A program made the position numbers and the translations under genes. From assembly GCA_028641055.1 (NCBI GenBank), contig CM054060.1:166374416-166438415 (forward strand): a stretch of 64,000 nucleotides of DNA, given 5' to 3'. The notes beneath the pieces were generated by a model. The model did not search any database. It was given only the letters and a program-made list of their open reading frames with translations, and was not told the origin of the DNA. This stretch comes from Alopecurus myosuroides (lineage: Eukaryota; Streptophyta; Magnoliopsida; Poales; Poaceae). Shown here one piece after another: positions 34,531 to 45,819 of the stretch (positions are counted from its first letter, which is position 1; every line of letters begins with the position of its first letter).

Positions 34531-35458
34531 TCCTTTACAACAAGCTTGGGGCACACACCAACAACCAAATTGGGGGCTCCCAAGAACCACCAAGAGTAGC
34601 AATGAGGTCTAGGTTTTCCACAAGGAAACCCTAGACTAGTTCCCCTCAAGAAAATGAGGAGGAATGGAAAACCAGTTGGTGAAGATGTAGATTGGGGCCT
34701 TCTCCTTCAATCCGCCGAAGATCAACAAGTTTGTATGGAGGGGTTGGGAGATCTAGCTTGGTGGGTGAGCTCAGTCAATGGGGCATTTAATTATAGATGA
34801 GCTAGCTGGAGGAAGAAGAGGGGGAGGAGGTATTTATACCCCAATCCCAAAAACTAGTCGTTTGGTGGCTTTCTGCGAAAGTCACACCGGAGACTCTGGT
34901 GTAAAGGCTGGAGAGTCCGGCCTGCCAAACATTCCGGACTCGATTCGGTGGGCCAGAGACTACGCACTGGACCGGAGACTCTGGACACTCTCCGGACCCA
35001 TGGCAGTGGGTGACACCATCTTGACTTGGCGCTGGAAAATCTTCAGGACCGGAGACTCCGGTCTGCTGGGCCAGAGATTCCGGCCAGGCCGGAGACTCCG
35101 CGAACTTTCCGTCATTTATTCGCACCGGAGCGCAGAGGGCGTCTAGGGTGCAGCGAGCGCAGTGGAGCTGCCAGGAGTCTGGAGACTCCGACCCCTACAT
35201 CCCGGAGACTCCGGTCTGGACCAGAGACTCCGGGAAGTCTCCGCACTCTTTTCGGAGTGTGTCCAGTGGGTGACACCACTCGCACACGTCTTCTTCTTCT
35301 CAGGAAAAACTTGACAATGGAGACTCTTGTCTAGGAGACCGGAGACTCCGGCCTGGAATAAATTCCAGCACCTCCAGCAAATGTAGTTATCTTTGAACTT
35401 TTTTTGAGACCACACCACCATTAGCAATTTTATCAATTGACCCTGAATCATCAACACA
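34531..35458 (-). mobile_element. LTR-type fragment with palindromic GGAGACTCC repeats
   Basis: Minus strand: starts about TGTTGATGATTCAGGG at 35456, then a repeat-rich U3-like part (34887-35355), then a TATA box GGTATAAATA (34831-34840) and a leader ending near TGTGTGCCCCAAGCTTGT (34544-34561). It abuts the truncated RT of B. About ten copies of CCGGAGACTCCGG-like 13-mers are present; each core CGGAG-A-CTCCG is a palindrome. No internal domain, second LTR or duplication was found. Boundaries are approximate. Confidence 0.5.
34831..34840 (-). promoter_or_regulatory. TATA box of the repeat-rich LTR fragment
   Basis: GGTATAAATA on the minus strand, downstream of the GGAGACTCC array. Supports reading the array as an LTR U3. 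Confidence 0.55.
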
Positions 35459-37590
35459 CGTTAATATATATACTAGTGTTGTTAACAAACACTCAAAATA
35501 AGATTTAGGAGAAGTTGCGCTTTCAAAAAGCTTTAAAAGAAGTTGTGATAGTAGCTAACTTTTTAAATGGAGTGTGATACTTGTTTTGAAATTAAACCAA
35601 GTGGATTTATTATTTTGATTACACTAACGTTGCTAATGACAATTATGAGAAGTTTGAGGTGGAGGAAGTTTTCAAGTGTAGGGAGAGAAGTATGATGTGA
35701 TGAGATGAACGATGGACAAGCGCTCAAGATTGGGGATGCCCATGTCACCCCAAGACATATTCAAGAAGAAAAAGCGTCAAAGCTTGGGGATGCCAAAGGC
35801 ATCCTCTTCATCAATAAGAATATCAGGTTTCTTTCAAAACACTATATTTTTATTGCTTCACATGATATGTGTTATTTTTGGTGCGTCATTTTATCTTTCT
35901 TTCAGTTTTGTTTTGTTTTCTTTGTTGTAGGTTTTGGTTGGATCCTAGCAATTTTATTTTTGGAGAGACACACTCCATTTTTATTTCCTAGAACACTCTA
36001 GTTTTCACTCTTATTGTTTTGTGAGTGTTCAGCTTTTGCTAGTACTGCGGTTAGCTCTTGTTTTTCACTCAAAATTTGTTTAGATCTTGTTGGTTTTCTT
36101 TAGTTATGCATGATTAGCTCTCTGTTCTTTGATGATTATTTTCTTTGAGAGAGTTGTTTCGAATAAGTTGATTGGTGTTGGAGAAGAGTAATTGTTTCAT
36201 GCATATAGTGGTGCAATAGGAAGCTTGTTTTGACTGTGCCATATGCTTTGGAATGTCATGTTAGATGTTATTTTAATTATGTTCTTAGTAGTATATGATG
36301 TATCATGACTAGTCTAAAATATCTCAGAGTGTTAAATGTGCCATTGAAATTAATCATGTGTTGTTTTCTCATATTGAAGCATGGGATTGTGGTATTTCTT
36401 CATTGAATGCTTTATCTGGATTGACTTGGCGCATGCTCACACCATATTATGACTACAAACAAATTCACCTCTAGACTTGATGATCATTTATTTGTTGACT
36501 TGTAATATCACTTCATGCTTTGATTAATGATGTTTTGTCGCTATGCATGGTTATGACCGTTATTGCTTTCTTAATTGGTCGCTCCTAGTCTTTTGCTAGC
36601 CTATACATGTACTGAGTATGAGCTCTACTCGTGCATACAACTCGCCAAAACCAAAGTTTTCCAAATGTGTCCACCATATCTAGCTATGTGTGGTATTTAA
36701 CCGCCACTCCAAGTAAATTTTTCGTGTGCTACCTTTAAAACCTTCGATTTATTAACATGTTTTGTGTTCCTATTTTAGCTCATGAGGGAATAGTTTAAAG
36801 TTTATTATGGTTTGTGTCAAGGAAAGTTCTTCTTCCTTATTTCACCCGATGAGTATGGAATCTGTGCTCATCTAAATTTGGAGAGAGCTGGTGCCAATTA
36901 ATATAATAAAAAGGCACTTCCCCATGGTTTGATGAAAACTGGTGGGTACCCGTGGACACGGGTAGCCCTGGTTTGTGAAAGAAAGGTGGGGGAAGTGCCA
37001 CCTAATAAATCTAACGAAAACCACTCTCAAAAGTCTAAAAAGTTTGCTTGACATGGATTATGATAAGCTTTTCATTACCATTTGTTGACATAGACATACA
37101 CCTCTCTCAAAATTGTTTTCAATACCTCTGCTTATCAAATAAAAATCGCTAGCACATGAGTAATCCCCGCTTCCCTCTATTAAGGGCCTTTCCTTTAATT
37201 TTATGTTGAGTCTTCATCTTCTTACTTTACACACCAGTTAAGAGAGTATAGTTGTCATTCTGAGTATAATGTGCATAGTCCCAAAAATTATTATTGATTG
37301 ATTCATGATCGTGGTATTGCTTGCTCTCAAATTATTTGTATCTAGTCACCATTTAAACTTTGAAGGTGTCATGCCATTTATGTTTTGCTACCACACGAAG
37401 GACTAGCTGGATATCACTTTATTAGTATTTCTTTATGATTGAAACAAACGTATCGCTTTCAATGTGTCATTTCACTTTCTTTTATTTGTGTTACTTTTCA
37501 TTTGCAACATGGTTGCTAAGTATACATTAGTTGAAACAATATTTATCATGCATTTGTTAAAGTACTTTGATCTCAGCTTGCAATGCTTTT
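35459..37590 (+). other. Element A non-coding 3' tract
   Basis: No gene. Contains the GGGGATGCC motifs (35735-35800) and T-rich sequence typical downstream of pol in Athila-like elements. 36590-37250 is similar to the reverse complement of 29760-30800 in B, showing that A and B are relatives lying in opposite orientation. Confidence 0.6.
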
Positions 37591-38340
37591 AGATAATGTT
37601 TATATGCTAGATAGTGGGTTCATTCCTCCTTCTTGCCTGCGCTCGAGTGACAAAAACGTGCGGGGGGAGGATGTTATGTTGCCATTAGGGAGAAAACAAC
37701 AGTGCTCTTGTCTACAAATGGGAACCACTGCTTACATTATATATTGTTCTGAATGCATTTGTCTGTTGCACACAAAGCAATCACTTCGTTTATGCACCTT
37801 AATATCAAGTGATTTGCAGGATAGCTTTCTTGAGGTGGACTTTTAGATATGGATGCATGCTGGATAGCGGTCCATATGCCTTGACGTAATGCCTACAATG
37901 TTAGAACCCGTGAACTATATCTTGTTATAATAATATTGTTATACTTTCATGATTTGTCAATTGTCCATTTGTAATTTGTTGACCCAGCATGTTTGTTTTC
38001 TCTAAGAGACACCACTAGTGAACTTATGGGCCCCGGTCCTATTTTCCTCATATTGCAAACCTTCTTTTAAGCACTTTTAGTCATTGTTTTATCGGCTTTC
38101 CGTTCTTACTTTTATTTCTCTACAAGACTTTATATGTTTAATTCTCCTGTTTTTAGCAAGACCGGAAGATTGACAACCTTTTGAAAAGTTGGGGCAAGAG
38201 AGAGTTTGTGCTTGTGTGCAGGTTCCACGCTTGGTCAACATCGATAAACGATGTTGTTGATGCAAGTAACCTTCTTCATTAGACTACATCATACCTTCCG
38301 CTTGGGGTCTTGCAACGAGCACGTGATCACGTCAGCATCA
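37590..38340 (+). repeat. Element A right LTR, truncated at its start
   Basis: Begins within TATATGCTAGATAGTGGG, matching 12474-12491 of the 5' LTR and about 56583 of the solo LTR. Runs through ACCACTAGTGAACTTATGGG (the solo LTR has ACCACTAGTGAACTGTGG) and ends GTCAGCATCA before the duplication TGGAC. The start TGATAC and the polypurine tract are missing. Confidence 0.8.
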
Positions 38341-38345
38341 TGGAC

Positions 38346-39034
38346 ATGTCACTGTACAAGAGCGTGGTGGGCGGCCTGCGTTACTTAGTACACACGCGCC
38401 CTGACATATGTTTTGCCGTGGGATACCTGAGCAGGTACATGGATGCACCCACTGGCGAGTACTCGGCGGCGGTGGAACACCTTCTCCGGTACATCTTAGG
38501 GACCAAGGATCTTGGGTGTTGTTGTGCGCGCCGGGATCCCGCAACCAGTCTGGCTGGTTACACCAACGTTCACATGGCTGGCGACGTGGATGATTGAAGG
38601 AGAAAAGTGGCATGTTGTACTTCTTCGGGAAGTGTCCCATCTTGTGGCAATCAACAAAGCAGAAGATCATCGTCCTATCATCTTGTGAAGCAGAGTATGC
38701 GGCTGCCATTGGCGGCACATGCCATGGTCTGTGGCTCGAGAGACTCCACGGCGAGTTGATCGACCACCACGTCGGCGTACGGGAGCTACGCGTCGACAAC
38801 AAATCAGCGGCCACGCTGATGAAGAACCCGGTCTTCCATGACTGGAGCAAACACATCCAAACGCACTTCCACTTCAGCTGTCAGTGCGTCGAGAACGGTG
38901 ATATCAACGTTCAGTTTGTACGCACTGAGGACCAGCTCTCCAACATCTCCAACATCACGACAAAGGCACTTTGTTGTGTGCAGTTCCAGGAGCTGCGCCA
39001 CCGAATCGGCGTTGTCAAGGTGAAGGACATCTAG
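38346..39034 (+). pseudogene. Copia RT end and RNase H
   Basis: Continues the copia pol frame after A: MSLYKSVVGGLRYLVHTRPD, FAVGYLSRYMDAPTGEY, then a stop after AGDVDD and a frame change near 38590. RNase H motifs follow: CPILWQSTKQKIIVLSSCEA (catalytic Glu in SSCEAEY), VDNKSAATLMKNPVFHDWSK (catalytic Asp), HFHFSCQCVENG and VRTEDQLSNI. A stop at 39032-39034 lies just before the polypurine tract. One frameshift inactivates it even without element A. Confidence 0.87.
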
Positions 39035-39036
39035 AT

Positions 39037-39397
39037 TGCGGGGAGTTTGTCAGTTAATATAGTTGTTAAGTTCAGAAACAAGCTAGGTGTCGAGTTGTCG
39101 GGTTCGGGTGGCGTAGTTGGGTTTAGGTTCCGCTAAGTTTGATGGTGTAGGTAGCCGGTCATAGGTTTGGTATGTTTACCCGATCTTTGCATTGCCATCG
39201 CGAGAGTCCGGGCGTGGGATGGCACCCTCGTTGTGGACATCGTGTGAAGCTGCATGATCGTTATCTTGTTGAATAAAAGGAAGAGAAGAAATCAGAAAAG
39301 CTGCAGGTTGCACGCAGCACCAAAATCATCTGTCTTTGTCGTCTGCTTCTCTAAAACTCTAAAGTTCGTGAGCGAGAGTGAGAGATAGAAGACCACA
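39037..39397 (+). repeat. Copia polypurine tract and 3' LTR
   Basis: Polypurine tract GCGGGGAGTT ends at 39048. The LTR starts TGTCAGTTAATATAG at 39049 and ends GAAGACCACA at 39397 (349 bp). About 12% divergent from the 5' LTR by eye. Confidence 0.87.
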
Positions 39398-39639
39398 ACA
39401 GGTTTCTAGGTGTGTTACTTCCTGTAGGCCCCGCCTGGTTAATCGTTTACATCCTTACATGATGCAACCCGATCTATTCCACCAAAAACTCCCACAACTT
39501 CCAATGGCCATATGACAAGAGCTCGTAATGCATTTCGGCGTAAGGTGAAGTCGCTCCTATTCTTGCATGATCGTGACCATTTGATGAATGGTCCACTACC
39601 AAATGTGAATACCATATGCATACTCATACCCAATGGAGC

Positions 39640-40726
39640 CCCAAGTTAGCGTGAAGGATGATCAAGAAGATGGCCAAGATACCGAGAAGGAAGAAGAATA
39701 ATAAGAAGAAGAGGAGAAGGTTCCCAGAGTCTAGAGCCGCCGGCTGATCCGGCGCCACCCGCCGGACCGTCCGCCGCCTGAAGCCAACAACGCTAGGCGC
39801 AACTCCCAGGCGCCGGTCCATCCAGCGCCAAGTGGTCGTACGATCCGACGCCAGGTGGTCGGACGATCCGGTGTGTCGGATGACTGCCAGTAGCTACCGG
39901 CACCGGAGAGCCGTCTATCGGGTGCGACACGCGCAAGCGCACCAGACGATCCGGCGCCCGCCCGCTGGACGATCCGGCGGCTGAAGACCCGCCCAGAAGA
40001 TGAAGCACCGGACCATCCGGCTCCCTGGATGCCAGTCCGTCCGAAGACCAGGGATGGACCATCCGACGCCTGGACTCCAGCTCCCCTATGCCAGCCACCT
40101 AGCGCCAACATCAGCCGCCAGACGATCTGGCAACTCAAACGCCGGATCATCCGACACCTTGCCTGCGAGCAGAAAATGGGCCTTCGTCCTTGTAACTTCG
40201 CCCTCCACCTACCCATTCGTCCTTGGCGCTGTAAAAGGGACCCCCAGGTCTCAAATCTAGGGCTAGAGAAGAATTTTAGATTTATGGGTTTTTGTCCCCT
40301 ACCCCTCTTGTGAGGCTACTCGTAATCTCGTATGATGATCATCTAGGATTGTATCAAGGCTACTCCTCTAATGAATCTATTGGATCGTATCAAGGACTAC
40401 CTTGAGATTGCGACTTTTTCCGCTCAGAATTCTAGCAGTGCCTTCCCAATCTTTCTAAACTAACACTTAAGATTCTATTGGCTCGGTGGACCCACCAGGA
40501 AGTTGAAGTGGTTTCAACTAAGAGTAAGTTTGACTTGATTCGTGAGATCTGGAGTCTGCCCTCGGGGTGTGTTGCAGGGAGAGCGAATCGGTAGGGCTTG
40601 CTAGTTGTCTTGGTTCTTGTGTGTTCGATTTGGTTTCCGCAATCCCTCCAAGTTCTTCGTGTGTTCATCGTCCACACTCGGTCCATTCATGAAGACTGGA
40701 CCATCCAAGAGGATGACACCTCATCA
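39640..40726 (+). mobile_element. Copia-type LTR (start approximate) with GGACCATCCGG repeats
   Basis: The end is fixed by the primer site that follows. About nine degenerate copies of GGAC(C/G)ATCCGGCGCC lie at 39812-40160, upstream of a TATA-like TGTAAAAGGGAC near 40230 and a leader of about 470 bp. 39450-39640 reads like a gag scrap (DRDHLMNGPLPNVNTICILI) and may belong to another element. No second LTR or target duplication was seen. Confidence 0.5.
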
Positions 40727-40728
40727 TA

Positions 40729-40741
40729 TGGTATCAGAGCC
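40729..40741 (+). promoter_or_regulatory. Primer-binding site of the GGACCATCCGG-repeat LTR
   Basis: TGGTATCAGAGCC two bases after an LTR end (CCTCATCA). Complementary to initiator methionine tRNA. Confidence 0.85.
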
Positions 40742-41780
40742 TCATCATCCCCCGGCCACCGTGTCACTCTCTCGAGGGCGACACAGGTGGCGTCTTGAAC
40801 CCTCCCGCCGCCGCCGGAGGACGTCACCGGGGAATGCCAGTGTTACCGATGGCGGTGGCGGAGGGGCTTCTGATCGCATAGGATCTAGGTCTTGGGTTTG
40901 TTGACCGCGGTTGTGGCAGGCACGTTGTCGAGGCGGCGGTGGTCTTCGGGGCGTCGCCGGTGCGTCCTCGGCGTCTCGGTGATGCATCTATGCAGCGTCC
41001 AGAGGAGGGAGGCTCCACGATGAGGTTGGTTGTGCTCGCGGCGGGCCGTATCTGGGCCAGGCTGGCCCGAATCTAGCAGCGCCAACGGTGGTGGCTCACC
41101 CGCGGTGATGGTGGCCTTGGGCAGTCCTGGTGCTCTCACCGGCGTCCTCGTGGTTGAACGGCGGTAAGTGGTTGCGAGTTTGGCGACGGGGGCTCGGCTG
41201 CGGCTTACCAGATCTGGCCGTCGCGTGTGTCGGCGTGCACGGGGATGCGAGGATGCGTTGGTAGGTGGGCGACGACACATCGATGTCGACGATGCCGCAA
41301 ACGTTCATGTGGATCTGGGCAGGCGGGCCGAGGTCTAGCAGCGATGGACGCGAGCATGCTGGCCATACTCGGGTCTAGGTATGGCTATTGCTTTGCTCTG
41401 CTGGCCTGTTTGGGCCCGAGTTCTGCAGACCAGCACTCGACGTGCTCGTCCTCCTGCTACTGCGTCCTACCTGTCCGTCACGCACGTGCTCGCGCTAGAG
41501 ATGGGCATGTGGCCTCGTTTGGGCGGTGTTCCCATGGGCTTCATGACCTGGTCCTTATTGGGCAGTGCGATTGGTGTCCGGAAGAAATCCCCGCTCACTA
41601 GTCTCCCATTGGTTATACGATGCTCATCTAATTCTCCCATTGGTTATACAATGCCATCTAATTCATGGAGAAGAGCATCGTTAGTTATGCTTCAGATAGT
41701 AGGCTAGTTCGTTAAATCTTGCCAAACAAGGCGCATGCAAACAGGCACTGCACAGGCTGACGGTCCGTGTTGGTTGTCAG
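40742..41780. other. GC-rich interior or captured sequence; no gene recognised
   Basis: GC-rich to about 41560 with no recognisable gag or other domain; open frames on both strands look compositional. A ~31-bp imperfect tandem duplication (TCTCCCATTGGTTATAC...) lies at about 41603-41663. Confidence 0.45.
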
Positions 41781-41960
41781 CCAAATATGAGACGTTTGGA
41801 GGATTTGAGTGTTCAGGACAAAACTATTCTCGAATGCCTTTTTTATCTTTCAAGTTCTACTGTGAGACTTTACGACTGTGTACATCTTGGTTATACAGAA
41901 ACAGGGTGTAATATTTTAAGTAACGAAACATCATTGATCAAAAAAGTTTGTATAACGCAA
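41780..41960 (+). mobile_element. Short LINE 3'-end fragment
   Basis: TACGACTGTGTACATCTTGG, TTATACAGAAACAGGGTGTA then ATATTTTAAGTAACGAAA resemble the conserved 3' end of grass LINEs (GGCTGTGTGCATC...GGGTGTAAT...). No coding domain remains; assigned from pattern memory. Confidence 0.4.
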
Positions 41961-43349
41961 CGCAAGCGCCTTTTACTTAAAAAACAATTTGGAGGCAATA
42001 CTGAAAAAGATTCAATTTCATCATGCCACAATACCGAAGAGAGAGAGAAACATGGACCAATAGTGAATGGCAGGGCACTACATCTTGGAGCTTCTGTTTG
42101 TGGGTGGTGTAAAACACACCAACATTTCTCATCATCTCGTGCCATTTTCATCTTCTTTTCCTAATGACTTGGTTTTATGCTCAAGATCTCCTTTTATGTT
42201 TTGTAGTCTGCGTCCAACACAATTTTACCTTTACAACTTAAATTTCAGCTCGGACACTGGTCAACCATCTTCACAAAATTTGAAATAAAATATGAATATG
42301 AAATCGACCAAAATAGGTATTCCAAGAAAACCTCGTGGCAGTGGCATACATCGTCATCATTCCCATGTTGCATTGGTTTGTAGGAAGATCGTTTGCCACA
42401 AGCGAGTCAGCACAAAATTGAATGGCATGCATGGAAATTTGTGAGGATCGACTAAGGTTTCGAGAAGATATGGAAAAAGAAAGTTAAAGAGACAAACAAA
42501 TATGGAGAAAAAGATCTTGTGTAACATTCATTTCTTTGGATGTCGGGGACGCTAACAAGAAATATTTCAGGATTTTTTTACCATTTTATCTGCCAAAACA
42601 CCATTTTTTCTCTTTGACATTTTATTCACATAAGTGAACATTTTACTTTGCACTGATGAATATTTTTTAAAATTGTGGGTATTTAAAGATTTTAAAAAAT
42701 AAATGATATTTTGCATTCAATAATCTCTTTTCTTATTTACAAAATGTCAAAATAGAAAATAACATTTGGGCTTTGGTTTTGTCGCGTGGCCCCGTTTATT
42801 GAGCCTGCCTCCCAAGTATGTTGCGTGAGTAAACTTATGTTTCTGGACCTCTTGGCCCATCAATATATGAAACGACCTTACCTGAATAAAATAAAACGAT
42901 TAAACCAATGGTGCTTCTTATGTAAGTGTGTATCGCTTCAAGCTAGCACTACGAACGACTCGCCCGCAGCGGACAGGTACTGGGCCGCATCTTTTTTGGC
43001 CTTCAAAAATGTATAGCTTTATCTTTTTATTTGGTCGTTAGTCCATAAATAAATAAATCATATGTAATCAATTTACTACTAAGAATAGCTACAAAACCTA
43101 GAAAACAATGTTCATGTTTGACAAAAAAAATGTTCATACATATAGAAACATATCTATATTCATGTTTTGAAGTTAAAACTATTCACGTAATTAAAAAAAT
43201 CATTTGTTCAAACACAATTGTTTCATGGGATTCGGTAAATGTTCACCGATCAAAATAAAATGTTCAAGGAGTTTTAAAAAGTGTTCATGATTGAAAAATG
43301 TTCATAGGTTCGAAAACATGGGTAAAAAATGTTCAAGTGCTCCAAAACA
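41960..43349. other. Unassigned AT-rich stretch with TGTTCA motifs
   Basis: No gene seen. From about 43100 to 43345 the motif AAAATGTTCA(T/A) recurs at irregular spacing, a pattern frequent in degenerate Triticeae repeats. Confidence 0.4.
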
Positions 43350-44704
43350 TGCTGGTCTAACTGCAGAATTAAAAAAATTGCCCTACGTATTCCGCCAAAA
43401 TCATTATGTAAATAACGAGTCATGCCCATACATGCGAGGATCAGGATCACGACTCACCGGGCAGCGGATTTGATGTAGTCGTACAAGACACCTCAAAACT
43501 CAATTAGAAAAGTTTCTAATTCAACTAGAGGGTCTCTGATTAGAAGGTCTAATTAGACCCTTTAATTCTACTAGAGAGAGAGGGGGGGGGGCTTTAGAGC
43601 CAATTACGTGTTTTGCTTTGAGGCTTGGGTTGTTTTATATAGTGGGAGGGAGGGAGTGACTTTCCAAGAGGGAGGGAGGAGTCCTAATTGTGCTAGGAGG
43701 TGGTGGCCACACCATCAAAGGTGGCCCCACTAAGCCTCCTAGCCCAACTCGGAGTGGGGGTGAAGTCCAACTCCACCTCTCCCCTTCCTTTTTTTCCATT
43801 TTTATTTTCTTTTTTTTTTATCTCCAATAAATTCAAGAAAAATACCGAAACGATGAGTATCAACTATGAAGCCACCGGGGCCCACCTGGCAGCCCCCTAA
43901 AATAGGATTCGGCCATGAGGGGGAAATCTGCACCCTTCCGGTACTCCCCCTTGTATGGAAAGTCCCTGAAACTCCTCCGGAACCACTTGACCCCAATATA
44001 TAAAATCATCGATATTATCTAACGATATTAGAAACATATTTCTAACACCCCGGGACATCTCATGTCCTTCGTTGCCTCTCATATAAATTCTGCCTAACTT
44101 CCCCGAAACCATTCCGATTGACACCTGACTTGTTTCTGTGATATCGTAACGACATTGAACATTCATAAAACCGATATAAACATATTAATTCTGTCAATTA
44201 AAGGTTGGCATGGCTTAGTCGTGTGACCCGTAAAGGCTCGATAACACACATACATGTTCGGGAACTTACTGAACAATAACCAACAGCGGGACCATGGACG
44301 TCTATGATGGCTCTTCTGTGTTCCCAAAGAACGAGGGAACCTTATAAGTTACTCATTGCACTTATTACCTTAACGTAACGATACCAAAAATATCACAAGG
44401 TGAGAATATGTGATCTGGTATGATCAAACTCTTTGACCATAACACATAAAACTCGTTACCGATATCGTCCTCTTTTCTCATCCTTTTTCCCCCATTTCCT
44501 TGTGATAAATGCACCGTTTATGGCTAGACGATATGTCATCGGTGATACTGAGATGGCCCAGAGTGTGTATCTCTCTATTATCTAGAGGAGTTAAGTACTA
44601 GTTTTGAACGATCTCAGTTCCATTACACTTTCTAGGTCATACCTAGATATCATCGTTACGATCCCTAGTTACAGCAAGATGGTTGATGATACCCAAAGTA
44701 TAAC

Positions 44705-45277
44705 TGTCGAGACATCGTAGTAGTTTTCATAGACTGGGGTGCCATGAGACTACGGTAGAGACGTGGGGTAACGGGATAGCGTAGTAACACAGAACACGGG
44801 ATTTACCCAGGTTCGGTACGTCGCGACAGTACGGCGTACCTACTCCTGCACTTCTCACTATGTGGGACTAAAGCCCGTATAATAAGGTTACAATGTAAGG
44901 GAATAGATCCAGCTACTCGTCGAGGATGAACTTCCCGGCGAGTTGCGCAAGGCTTAAGCTTGAACCTAGAACCTTGGAACTAAAGGAACTTATGAAATAT
45001 ATCTCCCGTCTGGCTTTATATAATAGCCGGATTAGGGCTTACAGAACCAGAAACCTAGAAGACTACGTTTAACTTGTAACTTGGAAAGTAAGGAATCCGT
45101 CTTCTCCTCCAAGCCAGATCACGCGGGCCGTGATCCGGGTTCTTCTAGAATCCGGCTTCTGCGCGTCGGACTACTGGGCCGCCCAATGGACCTAAGCCCA
45201 TTACCTTGCAGGCCACCCTGGTAGTCTAGCTCTTTTGTCTACCATCTTCTATACCCCTAATCGGTATATATCCGACA
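44705..45277 (-). repeat. Element G 3' LTR
   Basis: Plus strand TGTCGAGACATCG...ATATATCCGACA. A minus-strand TATA region (GGCTATTATATAAAGCC) lies at about 45013-45030. The purine-rich TTCCTGGGGGCTAC on the minus strand (45278-45291) is the polypurine tract. Confidence 0.93.
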
Positions 45278-45668
45278 GTAGCCCCCAGGAAGGATCAAAA
45301 CTCTGAAACTCCGCCTTTCGTCAAATACATTTTGTCCGGGAAACTTGATTCAGCAGTCTTGATTCTTTCTTCTTTCCTTTTGAAGGAGATGGTAACATAA
45401 AACTCGGAACTATGAAAATCCGGCTTTTCTTCTCGCGATCCTTCGCGGAAAAGGAACACGTGACATCAGCGCTTTAATCATGCTGACGCAAGCGCCGCTT
45501 GGTTTCACGCGGGAAACCCTGCAACGTATCTCTGACAGATTCTCACGAGAAACGAGGAGATAGCCATCATTCCTCTGTCGTTCCGTTTCCCGGATTTTCC
45601 GGCGAGCGACACGCGTCGAATATCCAACGGTCAAAAGAGCCGTTGGCGCGTATCTAGAGGTTTTTAGG

Positions 45669-45678
45669 CTATAAATAG
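45669..45678 (+). promoter_or_regulatory. TATA box of the antisense gene in G
   Basis: CTATAAATAG in GGCTATAAATAGCC, 142 bp upstream of the ATG at 45820. It lies outside the LTR, so the gene appears to have its own promoter. Confidence 0.65.
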
Positions 45679-45819
45679 CCGTCCTCGTCGTCTCCGGAAA
45701 TCTTTCCTCACTCCCTCACTGCCCACGCCATTGACGCAAACGCGAGCACGAGAGCTAGAACGAATCCTTGCCCCGACGAGCCCTTTGCATGCCGGAGCGC
45801 TCCCTCATCACCGAAAACG

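Larger units (their letters stand above)
11616..38340 (+). mobile_element. Element A: Athila-like gypsy element, internally deleted, inserted in the copia RT/RNase H
   Basis: The left end TGATACATTGCAAAC starts at 11616. The right end ...GTCAGCATCA stops at 38340. Exact duplication TGGAC at 11611-11615 and 38341-38345. LTR pieces are 11616-12716 (5' LTR, split by element B) and about 37590-38340 (right LTR, lacking its first ~850 bp). The segment between about 35459 and 37590 resembles the long non-coding tract downstream of pol in Athila-like elements, with repeated AAGCTTGGGGATGCC-type motifs near 35740-35800. Primer site, gag and pol of A are absent. A reference full LTR of this type is the solo copy at 55754-57382 (1,629 bp). 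Confidence 0.85.
8863..39397 (+). mobile_element. Old Ty1/copia element, split by a 26.7-kb nest
   Basis: 5' LTR 8863-9203, primer site 9206-9218, gag and partial pol 9330-11615, then insertion of element A. The interior resumes at 38346 in the same reading frame and ends at 3' LTR 39049-39397. Removing A and one copy of its duplication TGGAC rejoins the RT/RNase H frame exactly (SGKSVD before, MSLYKSVVGGL after). The LTRs differ at roughly one base in eight by eye, so the copy is old. Candidate flanks GCAGC (8858-8862) and ACAGG (39398-39402) agree at only three of five bases. The integrase core and the RT N-terminus are deleted near 10960. Confidence 0.88.
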
